Below are positions 28,089 through 36,790 of a stretch of DNA of 53,290 nucleotides, in pieces. Location of the stretch: NCBI RefSeq assembly GCF_016653465.1, contig NZ_NHSQ01000190.1:1-53290 (forward strand), written 5' to 3'. The notes under the pieces are model-generated. The model was not told the origin of the DNA. It was given only the letters and a program-made list of their open reading frames with translations, and did no database searches. The stretch's first letter is position 1; each line of letters opens with the position of its first letter. The stretch comes from Thiocystis minor. GTDB lineage: Bacteria; Pseudomonadota; Gammaproteobacteria; Chromatiales; Chromatiaceae. The translations under genes were made by a program, and so were the position numbers.

Positions 28089-28526
28089 ATGTGGGACATT
28101 TCTGGTTATCTGGCCCTGTTCCTGGCCGCGCTCGGCGCGGGCTCGCTGCTGCCATTGCAGTCGGAAGCCCTGTTGGTCGGACTCCTGCTCGCGGACGCCC
28201 ATTCGGTCTGGGCGCTGCTGACGGTGGCGAGTGTCGGCAATGTCCTGAGATCGCTGGTGAACTGGCGGCTCGGGTGGTCCCTCGAACAGGTCCGCCACCA
28301 AGCCTGGTTTCCGATCAGCGATCATGCGTTGGCGAAGGCCCAGACGTTCTATCGTCGTGCCGGACACTGGTCATTGCTGCTGAGTTGGGTGCCGGTCATC
28401 GGCGATCCGCTCACTCTGATCGCCGGCTTGCTGCGCGAGCCCTTCTGGCGCTTCCTGCTCCTGGTGACGCTGGCCAAGAGTGCGCGGTATCTGATGCTGG
28501 GCGCGCTGACGCTGGAATGTATGTGA
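28089..28526 (+). CDS. YqaA/DedA-like small membrane protein
   Basis: A 145-residue inner-membrane protein with about four hydrophobic segments (LALFLAALGAGSLLPLQSEA, ALLTVASVGNVLRSLVNW, SLLLSWVPVIGDPLTLIAG, FLLLVTLAKSARYLML). The pattern E-A near the first segment, G-N-x-x-R/G in the second, and PVIGDPLTLIAGLLR is typical of the short YqaA branch of the SNARE-associated/DedA family, which acts in membrane homeostasis. The exact substrate is unknown. Confidence 0.8.
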   Translation: MWDISGYLALFLAALGAGSLLPLQSEALLVGLLLADAHSVWALLTVASVGNVLRSLVNWRLGWSLEQVRHQAWFPISDHALAKAQTFYRRAGHWSLLLSWVPVIGDPLTLIAGLLREPFWRFLLLVTLAKSARYLMLGALTLECM

Positions 28527-28530
28527 ATCT

Positions 28531-28553
28531 GCCCGATCCGCGTTGGATCGGGC
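28531..28553. terminator. Hairpin after the YqaA-like gene
   Basis: Arms 28531-28539 and 28545-28553 pair perfectly (9 bp, GC-rich) around a 5-base loop, five bases after the stop. There is no T run, so it is a weak or Rho-assisted terminator at best. Confidence 0.5.
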
Positions 28554-28707
28554 GAGCAGTCATCCGCTGGACGATCAGAGGGCCATGCGCTGGGTCGAGG
28601 AGCCGAATGATCCGGGCCGCCTTCCAATACTTAGGTTGCTCGATGCCCTGGGCTTTGGTACGCAGATCCAACGGCATCTAACGCACTGAGCACAAGAGGT
28701 AGATCCA

Positions 28708-29724
28708 ATGAGCCATTATTCCGCTTTTCGCATCCATCGCGACGACCAGGGCCATCATGCCGGAATCGAGACCCTGCCCAAGCCCGAGCCAGCCGCCGGC
28801 GAGGTGCTGATCCGGGTCAGTCACTCCAGCGTCAACTATAAGGACGCGCTGGCGGGCACTGGCAAGGGCAAGATCCTGCGAACCTTTCCGCTGGTCGGCG
28901 GCATCGACGCCGCCGGGCGGGTCGAGCGCTCCAACCACCCCGACTTTCAACCCGGCGATGCCGTGATCGCCACCGGCTGGGGCATGAGTTTCGATCATGA
29001 CGGCGGGTATGCCGAGATTCTCTGTGTGCCCGGCGACTGGCTAGTGCCACTGCCGGACGGACTCGACGCGGCTTCGGCCATGATCCTGGGCACCGCCGGC
29101 TTCACGGCGGCACTGGCCGTGCAGCGCATGCTGACCAACGGTCAGCGCCCGGAACTGGGTCCGATTCTGGTCAATGGGGCCAGCGGCGGGGTCGGTTCGA
29201 TGGCCATCGCCATCTTCGCCCGGCTCGGTTACGAGGTCGTCGCCATCTCGGGCAAACCGCCGCTGCGCGAATGGCTCGCCGGATTGGGCGCCAGCCGCAT
29301 CCTCGACCGCGACGCGCTGGCCGCGGCCACGCGCCCGCTGGAGCCAGCGCAATGGGGCGGTGCGATCGACAATGTCGGCGGCGATCTGCTGGCCCGGATC
29401 ACCCGCACCATGGCGCCCGGCGGCAACATCGCCGCCATCGGACTCGCCGGCGGTCATGAATTCCACGCCAGCGTCATGCCTTTCATCCTGCGCGGCGTGA
29501 GTCTGCTCGGCTGCAACTCGGTCGACATCCCCGCCCCGCCCCGCGCTGAACTCTGGCGGCATCTGGCGAGCGACTGGCGCCCGGCCCAACTGGAAACCAT
29601 GGTGACAGAAACAATCGGTCTTGAAGGTCTGCCCGAAGTCTTCGAGCGGATGCTCGCCGGTCAGACGCATGGGCGGATTCTGGTGACGCCATCGCTTCTC
29701 GGCGACCCTCGGTCTGGCGTCTGA
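28708..29724 (+). CDS. AcuI/YhdH-type zinc-free NADPH oxidoreductase
   Basis: A 338-residue medium-chain dehydrogenase/reductase. The N-terminal GroES-like fold covers about 1-130 (SSVNYKDALAGTGKGKI, GIDAAGRV). The Rossmann fold starts with LVNGASGGVGSMAIAIFARL near residue 152. No zinc ligands are seen. Members such as AcuI and YhdH reduce acryloyl-CoA to propionyl-CoA with NADPH. Substrate choice cannot be proven from sequence, but length and motifs fit that branch. It appears monocistronic. Confidence 0.85.
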   Translation: MSHYSAFRIHRDDQGHHAGIETLPKPEPAAGEVLIRVSHSSVNYKDALAGTGKGKILRTFPLVGGIDAAGRVERSNHPDFQPGDAVIATGWGMSFDHDGGYAEILCVPGDWLVPLPDGLDAASAMILGTAGFTAALAVQRMLTNGQRPELGPILVNGASGGVGSMAIAIFARLGYEVVAISGKPPLREWLAGLGASRILDRDALAAATRPLEPAQWGGAIDNVGGDLLARITRTMAPGGNIAAIGLAGGHEFHASVMPFILRGVSLLGCNSVDIPAPPRAELWRHLASDWRPAQLETMVTETIGLEGLPEVFERMLAGQTHGRILVTPSLLGDPRSGV

Positions 29725-29838
29725 CGGAGAGATTGAAATTTGCCTCTTGCGCGACGCCCCGATCTTGGATCAAATTTGCGCCCAAGCGGTCTATCCGACT
29801 TTCCTCAGACTTCCCGGCGAACGAAGGAGTTACCCCCA

Positions 29839-30807
29839 ATGATCGAGGTTCGCGAGCTTAGTCGTCAGTATGGCGAGCTAAAGGCGGTCCAGGACGTCTC
29901 GTTCGACATCGGTCACGGCGAGATCGTCGGTCTGCTCGGGCACAACGGTGCCGGCAAGACCACCATCATGAAGATGCTCACCGGCTATCTCGAACCGAGC
30001 GCCGGAACGATCCGCGTCGACGGACTGGACATTGCCAAACAGCGTCGCACCATCCAGCGGCGCATCGGCTATCTGCCCGAGAACTGCCCGCTTTATCCCG
30101 AGATGACGGTGCTGGATTCGCTGGATTATCAGGCATCGCTGCACGGACTCACCCCGCGGCGCCGCGCCCCCGCCATCCGGCGCGCGGTGGAGCGAACCGA
30201 ACTCGGCGCCAAGGCGACCGCCGTCATCGGCACCCTGTCACGCGGCTACCGCCAGCGGGTCGGCGTGGCCCAGGCGATCCTGCACGAGCCGGTCATTCTC
30301 ATCCTGGACGAGCCGACCAACGGGCTCGATCCGTCCCAGATCCAGCATATGCGCGGCCTGGTGCGCGAACTGTCCGCCGACGCGACCCTGATCATCTCGA
30401 CCCATGTGCTGCAGGAAGTCGAGGCGGTCTGCGGGCGGGTGCTCATCATGCGCGGCGGACGGCTCGCGCTGGACAGCGGATTGAACGCCATCGGACGCCA
30501 GCCACGGTTGATCGTCACGCTCGACCGCGCGCCGGCGGAGGCGGAACCCCTGCTGTCCGGGGTGGCCGGAATCGCTGGAGCGGCCCTGTTGGATCAGGAT
30601 GGCGATCTGCGCCGCTATGCGCTGGAAACGACCGATCCGCACGCGGCCGCCCCGGCGGTTGCCGAGGCGGTCGGTCGGCAACGCTGGCCGCTGTTTGGGC
30701 TGGAGACCGAGCGCCAGGATCTGGAAGCGCTCTTCGGCGCCGTCACCCTGGAGACGCGTACCCCACAAACGCTCGGGCCGCAACCGGCGGAGGCCACCCA
30801 TGTCTGA
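29839..30807 (+). CDS. ABC transporter ATPase, GldA-like
   Basis: A 322-residue cytoplasmic ATPase. Walker A GHNGAGKTT is at 34-42, the signature loop is LSRGYRQRVGVAQ, Walker B is VILILDEPTNGLDP and the switch His is in ISTHVLQEVE. The signature reads LSRGY rather than LSGGQ, as in GldA-type proteins. About 100 C-terminal residues after the ATPase core are variable. ATG 29839 has AAGGAG 9 bases upstream. The gene overlaps the next by 8 bases, forming a three-gene operon. Confidence 0.92.
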   Translation: MIEVRELSRQYGELKAVQDVSFDIGHGEIVGLLGHNGAGKTTIMKMLTGYLEPSAGTIRVDGLDIAKQRRTIQRRIGYLPENCPLYPEMTVLDSLDYQASLHGLTPRRRAPAIRRAVERTELGAKATAVIGTLSRGYRQRVGVAQAILHEPVILILDEPTNGLDPSQIQHMRGLVRELSADATLIISTHVLQEVEAVCGRVLIMRGGRLALDSGLNAIGRQPRLIVTLDRAPAEAEPLLSGVAGIAGAALLDQDGDLRRYALETTDPHAAAPAVAEAVGRQRWPLFGLETERQDLEALFGAVTLETRTPQTLGPQPAEATHV

Positions 30808-33781
30808 AATTCTGCGTGTCGCCCGCCGTGAACTCGCGGCCTTTTTCGGCTCCCCGGTCGCCTATCTCTTCATCGGCACCTTTCTGGCGGTGTCGCTCTT
30901 CGTCTTTTTCTGGGTCGACGCCTTTTTCGCCCGCAATATCGCCGATGTGCGTCCCTTGTTCGAGTGGATGCCGATCCTGCTGATTTTCCTCTGCGCGGCG
31001 CTCACCATGCGGCTGTGGAGCGAGGAGCGGCGGGCCGGGACGCTGGAGACGCTGCTGACCCTGCCGGTGACCACGCCCAGGCTGGTGCTGGGCAAATTTC
31101 TGGCCGCGCTGGGTCTGGTGAGCGTATCGCTGGCACTCACGCTGCCCCTGCCGCTCACCGTCGCGCTGCTCGGACCGCTCGACTGGGGGCCGGTCCTCGG
31201 CGCCTATCTGGCGACCCTGCTGCTCGCCGCGGCCTATCTGTCGATCGGTCTCTTCGTCTCGTCGCGCACCGATAATCCCATCGTGGCGCTCATCGGCGCC
31301 ACACTCGTCTCCGCGCTCCTCTATCTGATCGGCTCGCCGGCACTCACCGCGCTGGTCGGTCATGGCGGCGGCGAGCTGCTGCGACTCATCGGCAGCGGCG
31401 CGCGCTTCGAGTCCATCACCCGTGGCGTTCTGGACCTGCGGGATCTGTATTACTACCTCAGTCTCGTCGGGATCTTTCTAACCCTGACGGTCTACAGCCT
31501 GGAGCGTCTGCGCTGGGCTGAACACGGCGCCAATCCGCGTCACCATCGCCGCTGGAGTCTGCTCACGGCGCTCACCGTCGCCAATCTGGCCGCCGCCAAT
31601 CTCTGGCTGCATCCGGTCTCCGCGATCCGCGCCGATCTCACCGAGGGACGGCTCTACAGTCTCTCCGAAGCAACCCAAACCTATCTCGACCAGCTCCAGG
31701 AACCGCTGCTGATCCGTGGCTATTTCAGCGCCCAAACGCATCCCTTACTGGCCCCACTGGTTCCGCAATTGCGCGATCTGCTGAAAGAGCTGGAGATCGC
31801 CGGCCAGGGCCGGGTGCGGGTGGAATTCGTCGATCCGCAGCAGTCCCCGGAGCTGGAGCGCGAGGCCGGCGAGCAATACGGCATCCGCCCGGTCGCCTTC
31901 CAGACCGAGACCAAATATCAGGCGTCGGTGGTCAACTCCTATTTCGACCTCCTGGTGAAATACGGCGATCAATTCGAGACTCTGGGTTTTCAGGATCTGA
32001 TCGAAGTCAAAGTGCGCGGCGAATCCGATCTGGACGTGCGTCTGCGCAACCCCGAGTACGACCTCACCCGCACCATCAAGAAGGTGCTCTACGGCTATCG
32101 GGGCGGCGGCGACCTCTTCGCCAGTCTCTCCCAACCGCTGCACTTCCAGGGCTTCATCTCGGCGGCGGAGGCGCTGCCCGAGCCGCTGCCGGCGCTGCGT
32201 CAGGAACTGGAAGCGCTGCTGGGCGAACTGGCCGCGACATCCGCCGGACGCTTCAGCTTCGAGATCCAGGATCCGGCGGCCGGAGATGGCGCCTTGGCCG
32301 CGCGCATCAAGGATCAGTTCGGTCTCGAACCGCTGCTGATCAGCCCCCTGGATCCAACTCCTTTCTATTTCTATATGCTCTTGCAGCCCTTTGACCAAGT
32401 GCCTGACCGTGCTTCGGCTTTGCTTAGCACAGGGAGCGGAGTCGAAGGGGTGCAGATTCCTCTACCCGAATCGCTCGACCGCGCTGGCCTGAGCCGTGCC
32501 ATCGAGGCCGCAATCAAGCGGTTCGCCCCCGGCATGCTCAGGACGCTGGCCATCTATACACCCTCCCCCGCACCCCAGGATTTCGGGATGGGCATGACCG
32601 CGGAGAGCGACTACAGCCTGCTGCGACAGAGCCTGCAAGAGGGCTTTGCACTGCGCGAAACGGATCTGACCTCCGGACAGGTTCCAGAGGACGCGGATCT
32701 TTTGATGGTCATCGGGCCGGAGACTCTGGACGAGAAGCAGCAGTTCGCCATCGACCAGTTTCTCATGCAGGGCGGCACAACCGTCCTGGCAGCATCCAGC
32801 TTCAACGTCGACCTCGCCAGCGGCTCGATCTCGGCGCGCCGCACAGCCACTGGACTGGAGGACTGGCTTGCTCACCAGGGGCTGCATTTGGAGCCGACGC
32901 TGGTTCTCGACCCCCGGAATACGCCCTTCCCGATCCCGGTCCAGCGCGACCTTGGCGGCTTCGCCGTCCAGGAAATCCAGACACTCGACTATCCCTATTT
33001 CCCGGACGTACGCGCGGACGGACTTGCCGAGACATCCGGGATCACGTCCAATCTGGGCCAAATTACCCTGAACTGGTCATCGCCGATCCGTATCGACACC
33101 GAGCGAAACGCCAATCGGCAGGTGATCGAGCTGATCCAAAGTTCTTCCGAAGCCTGGACCAGCGCGTCGGAAAACATGCAGCCGGACTTCGAGCAGTATA
33201 GCCCTCTCGGTTTTCCGCGCGGCGACGATCAGGGACGCAAGTTGCTGGCCGTGGCGATCGAAGGCCGGTTTCAGTCGCCTTTCGCGGGCAAACCCTCGCC
33301 GCTGATCGCCCGGGAAGAGTCCGAAGAGCCGACGCGCAAGGATGACGAAACGACTGACCAAGCCACCGCCGAGGAGACGGAAAAGCCGGAGCGGACCCCG
33401 CCAGTGATCTCTGGTGTCGTGGAGACCTCCCCGGCATCGGCGCGCCTGATCCTGATCGGCTCGTCGAGTTTCCTCACCGATACCGCGATCAGCCTGGCGA
33501 GCGAGGCGACCCAGAGCCGCTATCTCAAGCCCGTCGAATTGATCCAGAACGCGGTGGACTGGTCGCTTGAGGATCGTGGACTGCTGACCCTGCGCGGACG
33601 CGGCCAATTCAGCCGTCTGCTCGATCCCATCAGCCAACAGGGCCGGCTCTTCTGGGAGTCGCTGAATTATGTGCTGGCGCTCGGCGGACTGGCGCTGGTC
33701 TATTGGCTGTATCGACGACTGCGCTCCCGGCGCGAGCAAACCTATGCGGCTATCCTGGGCAATGGAGGAACCTTGTCATGA
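30800..33781 (+). CDS. ABC-2 permease fused to a GldG-like domain
   Basis: A 993-residue membrane protein. Residues 1-245 form an ABC-2 permease with about six transmembrane helices (GSPVAYLFIGTFLAVSLFVF, then SEERRAGTLETLLTLPVT as the usual coupling region). A further helix near 265-285 starts the GldG/ABC auxiliary part, whose periplasmic domain (LTEGRLYSLSEATQTYLDQL, then LLDPISQQGRLFWESLNYVL) continues to a last helix near 960. GldF and GldG are separate in Bacteroidetes; here they are one chain. An acidic/Thr-rich linker is near 840-870. The transported substrate is unknown; in non-gliding bacteria these systems are thought to act on the envelope. The start overlaps the ATPase gene. Confidence 0.9.
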   Translation: MSEILRVARRELAAFFGSPVAYLFIGTFLAVSLFVFFWVDAFFARNIADVRPLFEWMPILLIFLCAALTMRLWSEERRAGTLETLLTLPVTTPRLVLGKFLAALGLVSVSLALTLPLPLTVALLGPLDWGPVLGAYLATLLLAAAYLSIGLFVSSRTDNPIVALIGATLVSALLYLIGSPALTALVGHGGGELLRLIGSGARFESITRGVLDLRDLYYYLSLVGIFLTLTVYSLERLRWAEHGANPRHHRRWSLLTALTVANLAAANLWLHPVSAIRADLTEGRLYSLSEATQTYLDQLQEPLLIRGYFSAQTHPLLAPLVPQLRDLLKELEIAGQGRVRVEFVDPQQSPELEREAGEQYGIRPVAFQTETKYQASVVNSYFDLLVKYGDQFETLGFQDLIEVKVRGESDLDVRLRNPEYDLTRTIKKVLYGYRGGGDLFASLSQPLHFQGFISAAEALPEPLPALRQELEALLGELAATSAGRFSFEIQDPAAGDGALAARIKDQFGLEPLLISPLDPTPFYFYMLLQPFDQVPDRASALLSTGSGVEGVQIPLPESLDRAGLSRAIEAAIKRFAPGMLRTLAIYTPSPAPQDFGMGMTAESDYSLLRQSLQEGFALRETDLTSGQVPEDADLLMVIGPETLDEKQQFAIDQFLMQGGTTVLAASSFNVDLASGSISARRTATGLEDWLAHQGLHLEPTLVLDPRNTPFPIPVQRDLGGFAVQEIQTLDYPYFPDVRADGLAETSGITSNLGQITLNWSSPIRIDTERNANRQVIELIQSSSEAWTSASENMQPDFEQYSPLGFPRGDDQGRKLLAVAIEGRFQSPFAGKPSPLIAREESEEPTRKDDETTDQATAEETEKPERTPPVISGVVETSPASARLILIGSSSFLTDTAISLASEATQSRYLKPVELIQNAVDWSLEDRGLLTLRGRGQFSRLLDPISQQGRLFWESLNYVLALGGLALVYWLYRRLRSRREQTYAAILGNGGTLS

Positions 33782-34821
33782 GTTCGCTGAACACGACCGT
33801 CCCCCGCCCGGATTCCGGCTGGGCACCCGATCTGCGTTCGCCGCCGGTGATCGCGCTGGCGCTACTGCTGAGTTTGCAACTATTGCTCGCGCTCGGACTC
33901 AGCCTGAGAGCGCCGGGAATGGCTGCCCTGACCGCCCAAACGCCCCTGCTCGATTTCGCCCCGGACGACGTCGTCCGTGTCCGCATCGAGGGCGCGAGCG
34001 GAACCGAAGCGGTCACGCTTCGTCGAACGCAAGGGCAACAGTGGGTGCTCGCCGATCTCGGCGACTTTCCCGCCGCGCCCTCCAGGGTCGAGCCGTTGCT
34101 GACCCAGCTCGCCGACCTGAAGCGCCCACTGCCCATCGCCACCAGCGAGGAGGCGCGCAAACGCTTCAAGCTGACCGACGACGGCTTCGAGCGCCGCCTG
34201 ACGCTGGAGGGAAAGGACGGGCCGCTCGCGACCCTGCTGATCGGCGACTCGCCCGGTTTCCGTCGTCTCTTCGCTCGCCCGGCGGGCGATCCGGCGGTCT
34301 ATGAGCTGAATTTGGCATTGTCCGACTTCTCCGCTCGTCGCGATGACTGGCTCGATGCGGAGCTTCTGCGTCTGGATCAGGAGCGGATTGTGCGCGTCGC
34401 TGGCAAGGATTGGGCGTTGGTCAAGGAGGGGGATGTGTGGGGCTTGGAGAACAGCGAACAGCCGGTCGACCAGAGCACTGCCAATGCGCTGGTCACGCAG
34501 ATGGCCAATCTCGGTTATCGTGGCGTGCTCGGCACTGAGGACGCTCCCGCGTATCGGCAGCAGGAGCCAAAACTTGTGCTCGACCTTGGACTCGATGACG
34601 GCACCGCGCGGACCTACCGGATTTCACAGGCCGAAAACAGCGAGGACTATGTACTAAAAGATGCGGAGAAGCCCTATTTCTTCAAGCTCTCCGCCTTCGA
34701 TCTGGACGGCGTGCTCGATCTGGATCCGGTCAAATTGACGGTAAAACCCGCGTCGCCGGACACGTCATCCACGGAGACGCAGCCGCCGTCCGCGCCGACC
34801 GTGGAGACGGAACAGCCCTGA
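33778..34821 (+). CDS. DUF4340-domain protein of the Gld-like operon
   Basis: A 347-residue protein with one N-terminal membrane anchor (about 23-45, VIALALLLSLQLLLALGLSL) and a repeated periplasmic DUF4340 fold (ITSEEARKRFKLTDDGFE-type segment near 120, and a second unit in the C-terminal half). The tail is Pro/Thr/Glu-rich. It starts at ATGA overlapping the upstream stop, so translation is coupled. DUF4340 genes regularly follow GldA/GldF-G genes in proteobacteria and likely encode an accessory subunit. Confidence 0.88.
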   Translation: MSSLNTTVPRPDSGWAPDLRSPPVIALALLLSLQLLLALGLSLRAPGMAALTAQTPLLDFAPDDVVRVRIEGASGTEAVTLRRTQGQQWVLADLGDFPAAPSRVEPLLTQLADLKRPLPIATSEEARKRFKLTDDGFERRLTLEGKDGPLATLLIGDSPGFRRLFARPAGDPAVYELNLALSDFSARRDDWLDAELLRLDQERIVRVAGKDWALVKEGDVWGLENSEQPVDQSTANALVTQMANLGYRGVLGTEDAPAYRQQEPKLVLDLGLDDGTARTYRISQAENSEDYVLKDAEKPYFFKLSAFDLDGVLDLDPVKLTVKPASPDTSSTETQPPSAPTVETEQP

Positions 34822-34840
34822 CAAAACCGTCGATGGGCCT

Positions 34841-34919
34841 GTAGGGCGAATTCATTCGCCACGTCGGTTGTGCGGATGCAGGGATGCAGGGGCGAAGAGG
34901 CGAATGAATTCGCCCCTAC
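34841..34919. repeat. Intergenic inverted repeat
   Basis: GTAGGGCGAATTCATTCGCC (34841-34860) pairs with 34899-34919 except for one extra base. Such GGCGAATGAATTCGCCCC repeats are a common intergenic type. It separates the convergent DUF4340 and EAL-HDOD genes. Confidence 0.85.
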
Positions 34920-35051
34920 GGCGATGCCGCTCAACATCGACGTTGAGCGCATCGATCCGAGCCTTGAAACAGCGGCGGGGCGGCGATCATCCTACACGAA
35001 GACAATTGATGACGCGCCCTAAGCGAAACCGAAGGTTGCCGCGTGCCAGAC

Positions 35052-36290
35052 TCACCGCGACAACTCGATCAAGCGATCCCTGGCCCAGGAGATCGCTTCG
35101 AGATAGAGACGCGAGAGCGCTTCCGGGGTGGCATCCAGTTCGTCGGGCAAGGGATTGTCCGCACTCTCGAAGGCGTCGATAACCTCCAGCACGAGGGCCA
35201 TCTGGCCTTCCCGATTCAGCAGCGCGGCGGTCATTTCCGGACTCAGCTGAATCTGGCGCAGAATCTCGGCCAGCGGGACGCCGAAGAGTCGGTCGATGCC
35301 GGAGAGCAGGCCGAGCGTGAAAAAACGCTCGGCATCCTCCTGGCGACCGCACGCCGGCGCCAGCAGTTCGCTCATGCGAGCCCGGATCAAGGCCAGTTCC
35401 ATGGCCTGCGGATTACCGGATGCCGCGCGCAGCGAGAGCAGCAACGCCCATTGGCCGATGAGTTTCCGGCCCAGCAGCAACAGCGCCTGACGGATCGACT
35501 CGATCGGCTCGGGCCGGCGAAAACGCGCGCTATTGACCAGCTTCAGCATCTCGATGCTCAACGCCGCATCGCTGGTCACCAGCCGCTCCAGTTCATCCAG
35601 GGTACTGCCCTCCCGCTGCAGAATCTCCAACAGACGTAGCAGCACCAGCGCGCCGCTGCCCATGCGGTGACCCTCGACCACGTTGGGATAGGAGAGAAAA
35701 AAGCCCTGGAAATAGGTAAAACCCAAACGCCTGGCAAGCTGATACTCCGCCTCCGTCTCGACCTTTTCCGCCAACATCCCGACCCCCAGTGACGCGCAAT
35801 CCTCGGCTTGCCGCGCCAGGGCCGTGCGGTCCAGCCTGCGGACATCGATCCTGATGATCGCGGCAACCTCACGCGCCACGGTCGGATCGGTCAGCAGATG
35901 CCGAGCGTCCATGACCAAGCGAAAGCCCCGCGCCGCGAGCGCGCGTGCCACGCCCACGCTGTCTGGATCAAGCGGGCAATCTCGGAAGATTTCGAGCGCG
36001 GTCTGCCCGGCGGGCAAGGCCGCGAGCAGATCGCTGTCGAGAAAATGGCGGGGCAAGGTCATGAAGGCAAGGCGGTCGCCCACCAGATTCTCGACGCCGA
36101 TATCGACGAAGATGCTGCGCAAAAGGTCGGAGGTCGTGGAGTCCTCGTCGGTGTCCGGATGGTTCGTTCCTGGAGCGGGTGCCGAATGACCGCCGCGAAA
36201 CAGCAGTTCAAAGCCGACGATCAAGCCACGGGCATCGAAAATCGGCTGCCGGCCTACGAAAACCGGCTGCGTGTTTGACGGCAACGTCAT
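35052..36290 (-). CDS. EAL-HDOD signalling protein (YuxH type)
   Basis: A 412-residue cytoplasmic protein. Residues 8-205 resemble an EAL domain, but the motif reads ELL and most catalytic acidic residues are missing, so c-di-GMP hydrolysis is doubtful. Residues 210-400 are an HDOD domain (LERLVTSDAALSIEMLKLVN, RQALLLLGRKLIGQWALLLS). EAL-HDOD proteins act as non-enzymatic partners in c-di-GMP and motility control. The next minus-strand gene upstream (Hpt) ends one base before this start, so they form an operon. Confidence 0.88.
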   Translation of the reverse strand: MTLPSNTQPVFVGRQPIFDARGLIVGFELLFRGGHSAPAPGTNHPDTDEDSTTSDLLRSIFVDIGVENLVGDRLAFMTLPRHFLDSDLLAALPAGQTALEIFRDCPLDPDSVGVARALAARGFRLVMDARHLLTDPTVAREVAAIIRIDVRRLDRTALARQAEDCASLGVGMLAEKVETEAEYQLARRLGFTYFQGFFLSYPNVVEGHRMGSGALVLLRLLEILQREGSTLDELERLVTSDAALSIEMLKLVNSARFRRPEPIESIRQALLLLGRKLIGQWALLLSLRAASGNPQAMELALIRARMSELLAPACGRQEDAERFFTLGLLSGIDRLFGVPLAEILRQIQLSPEMTAALLNREGQMALVLEVIDAFESADNPLPDELDATPEALSRLYLEAISWARDRLIELSR

Positions 36291-36644
36291 TCAGGATTCC
36301 GCGCTCACGTAGCCGCGTTCGCTCAGTTCGGCGACCGTCTGGCGGGCAATCTCCGGCAGATTCGTCATGATCGAAGAGGTCATGTCCGCATCCCCCTCGC
36401 GGGCATGGCGCTCCAACGCCGCCGCCGCCTCGGAGAGCGCGAGCGCGCCCAGATTGCCCGCGCCACCCTTGAGCGAATGGGCAATGCGGGCGATCTCGGC
36501 GTGATCGGCCTGGTCCAAATGCGTATCGAGAGCGGTTAGCTGATGACCGAGCTGGTCGACGAAACTGTCCGTGATCGCACGGAGATCCTCCTCCCCCAAG
36601 ATTTCAAGCAACTCATCCAATACCTCAATATCCAAATAGGTCAT
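36291..36644 (-). CDS. Free histidine phosphotransfer (Hpt) protein
   Basis: A 117-residue four-helix protein. The phosphorylated His lies in ARIAHSLKGGAGNLGA (about residue 55), the canonical Hpt motif. No other domain is present. It can carry phosphate between hybrid kinase receivers and a terminal receiver. The response regulator at 36791 is divergent, sharing 146 bases of regulatory DNA, and two hybrid kinases without Hpt domains lie nearby, which makes it a natural relay partner. Confidence 0.92.
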   Translation of the reverse strand: MTYLDIEVLDELLEILGEEDLRAITDSFVDQLGHQLTALDTHLDQADHAEIARIAHSLKGGAGNLGALALSEAAAALERHAREGDADMTSSIMTNLPEIARQTVAELSERGYVSAES

Positions 36645-36790
36645 TCGGACCCCCAGTCCTGTTCGCGGCAGATCGTTTGAGCAAACGGCATCTTCAATCT
36701 CAAGCGCTTCCTTGAGATGTTACGGTTGATTATAGTGCCGTCAGTTATCCGATTTAACCTGTAAATTGGCTCGACGGGCGGAGACGTATA

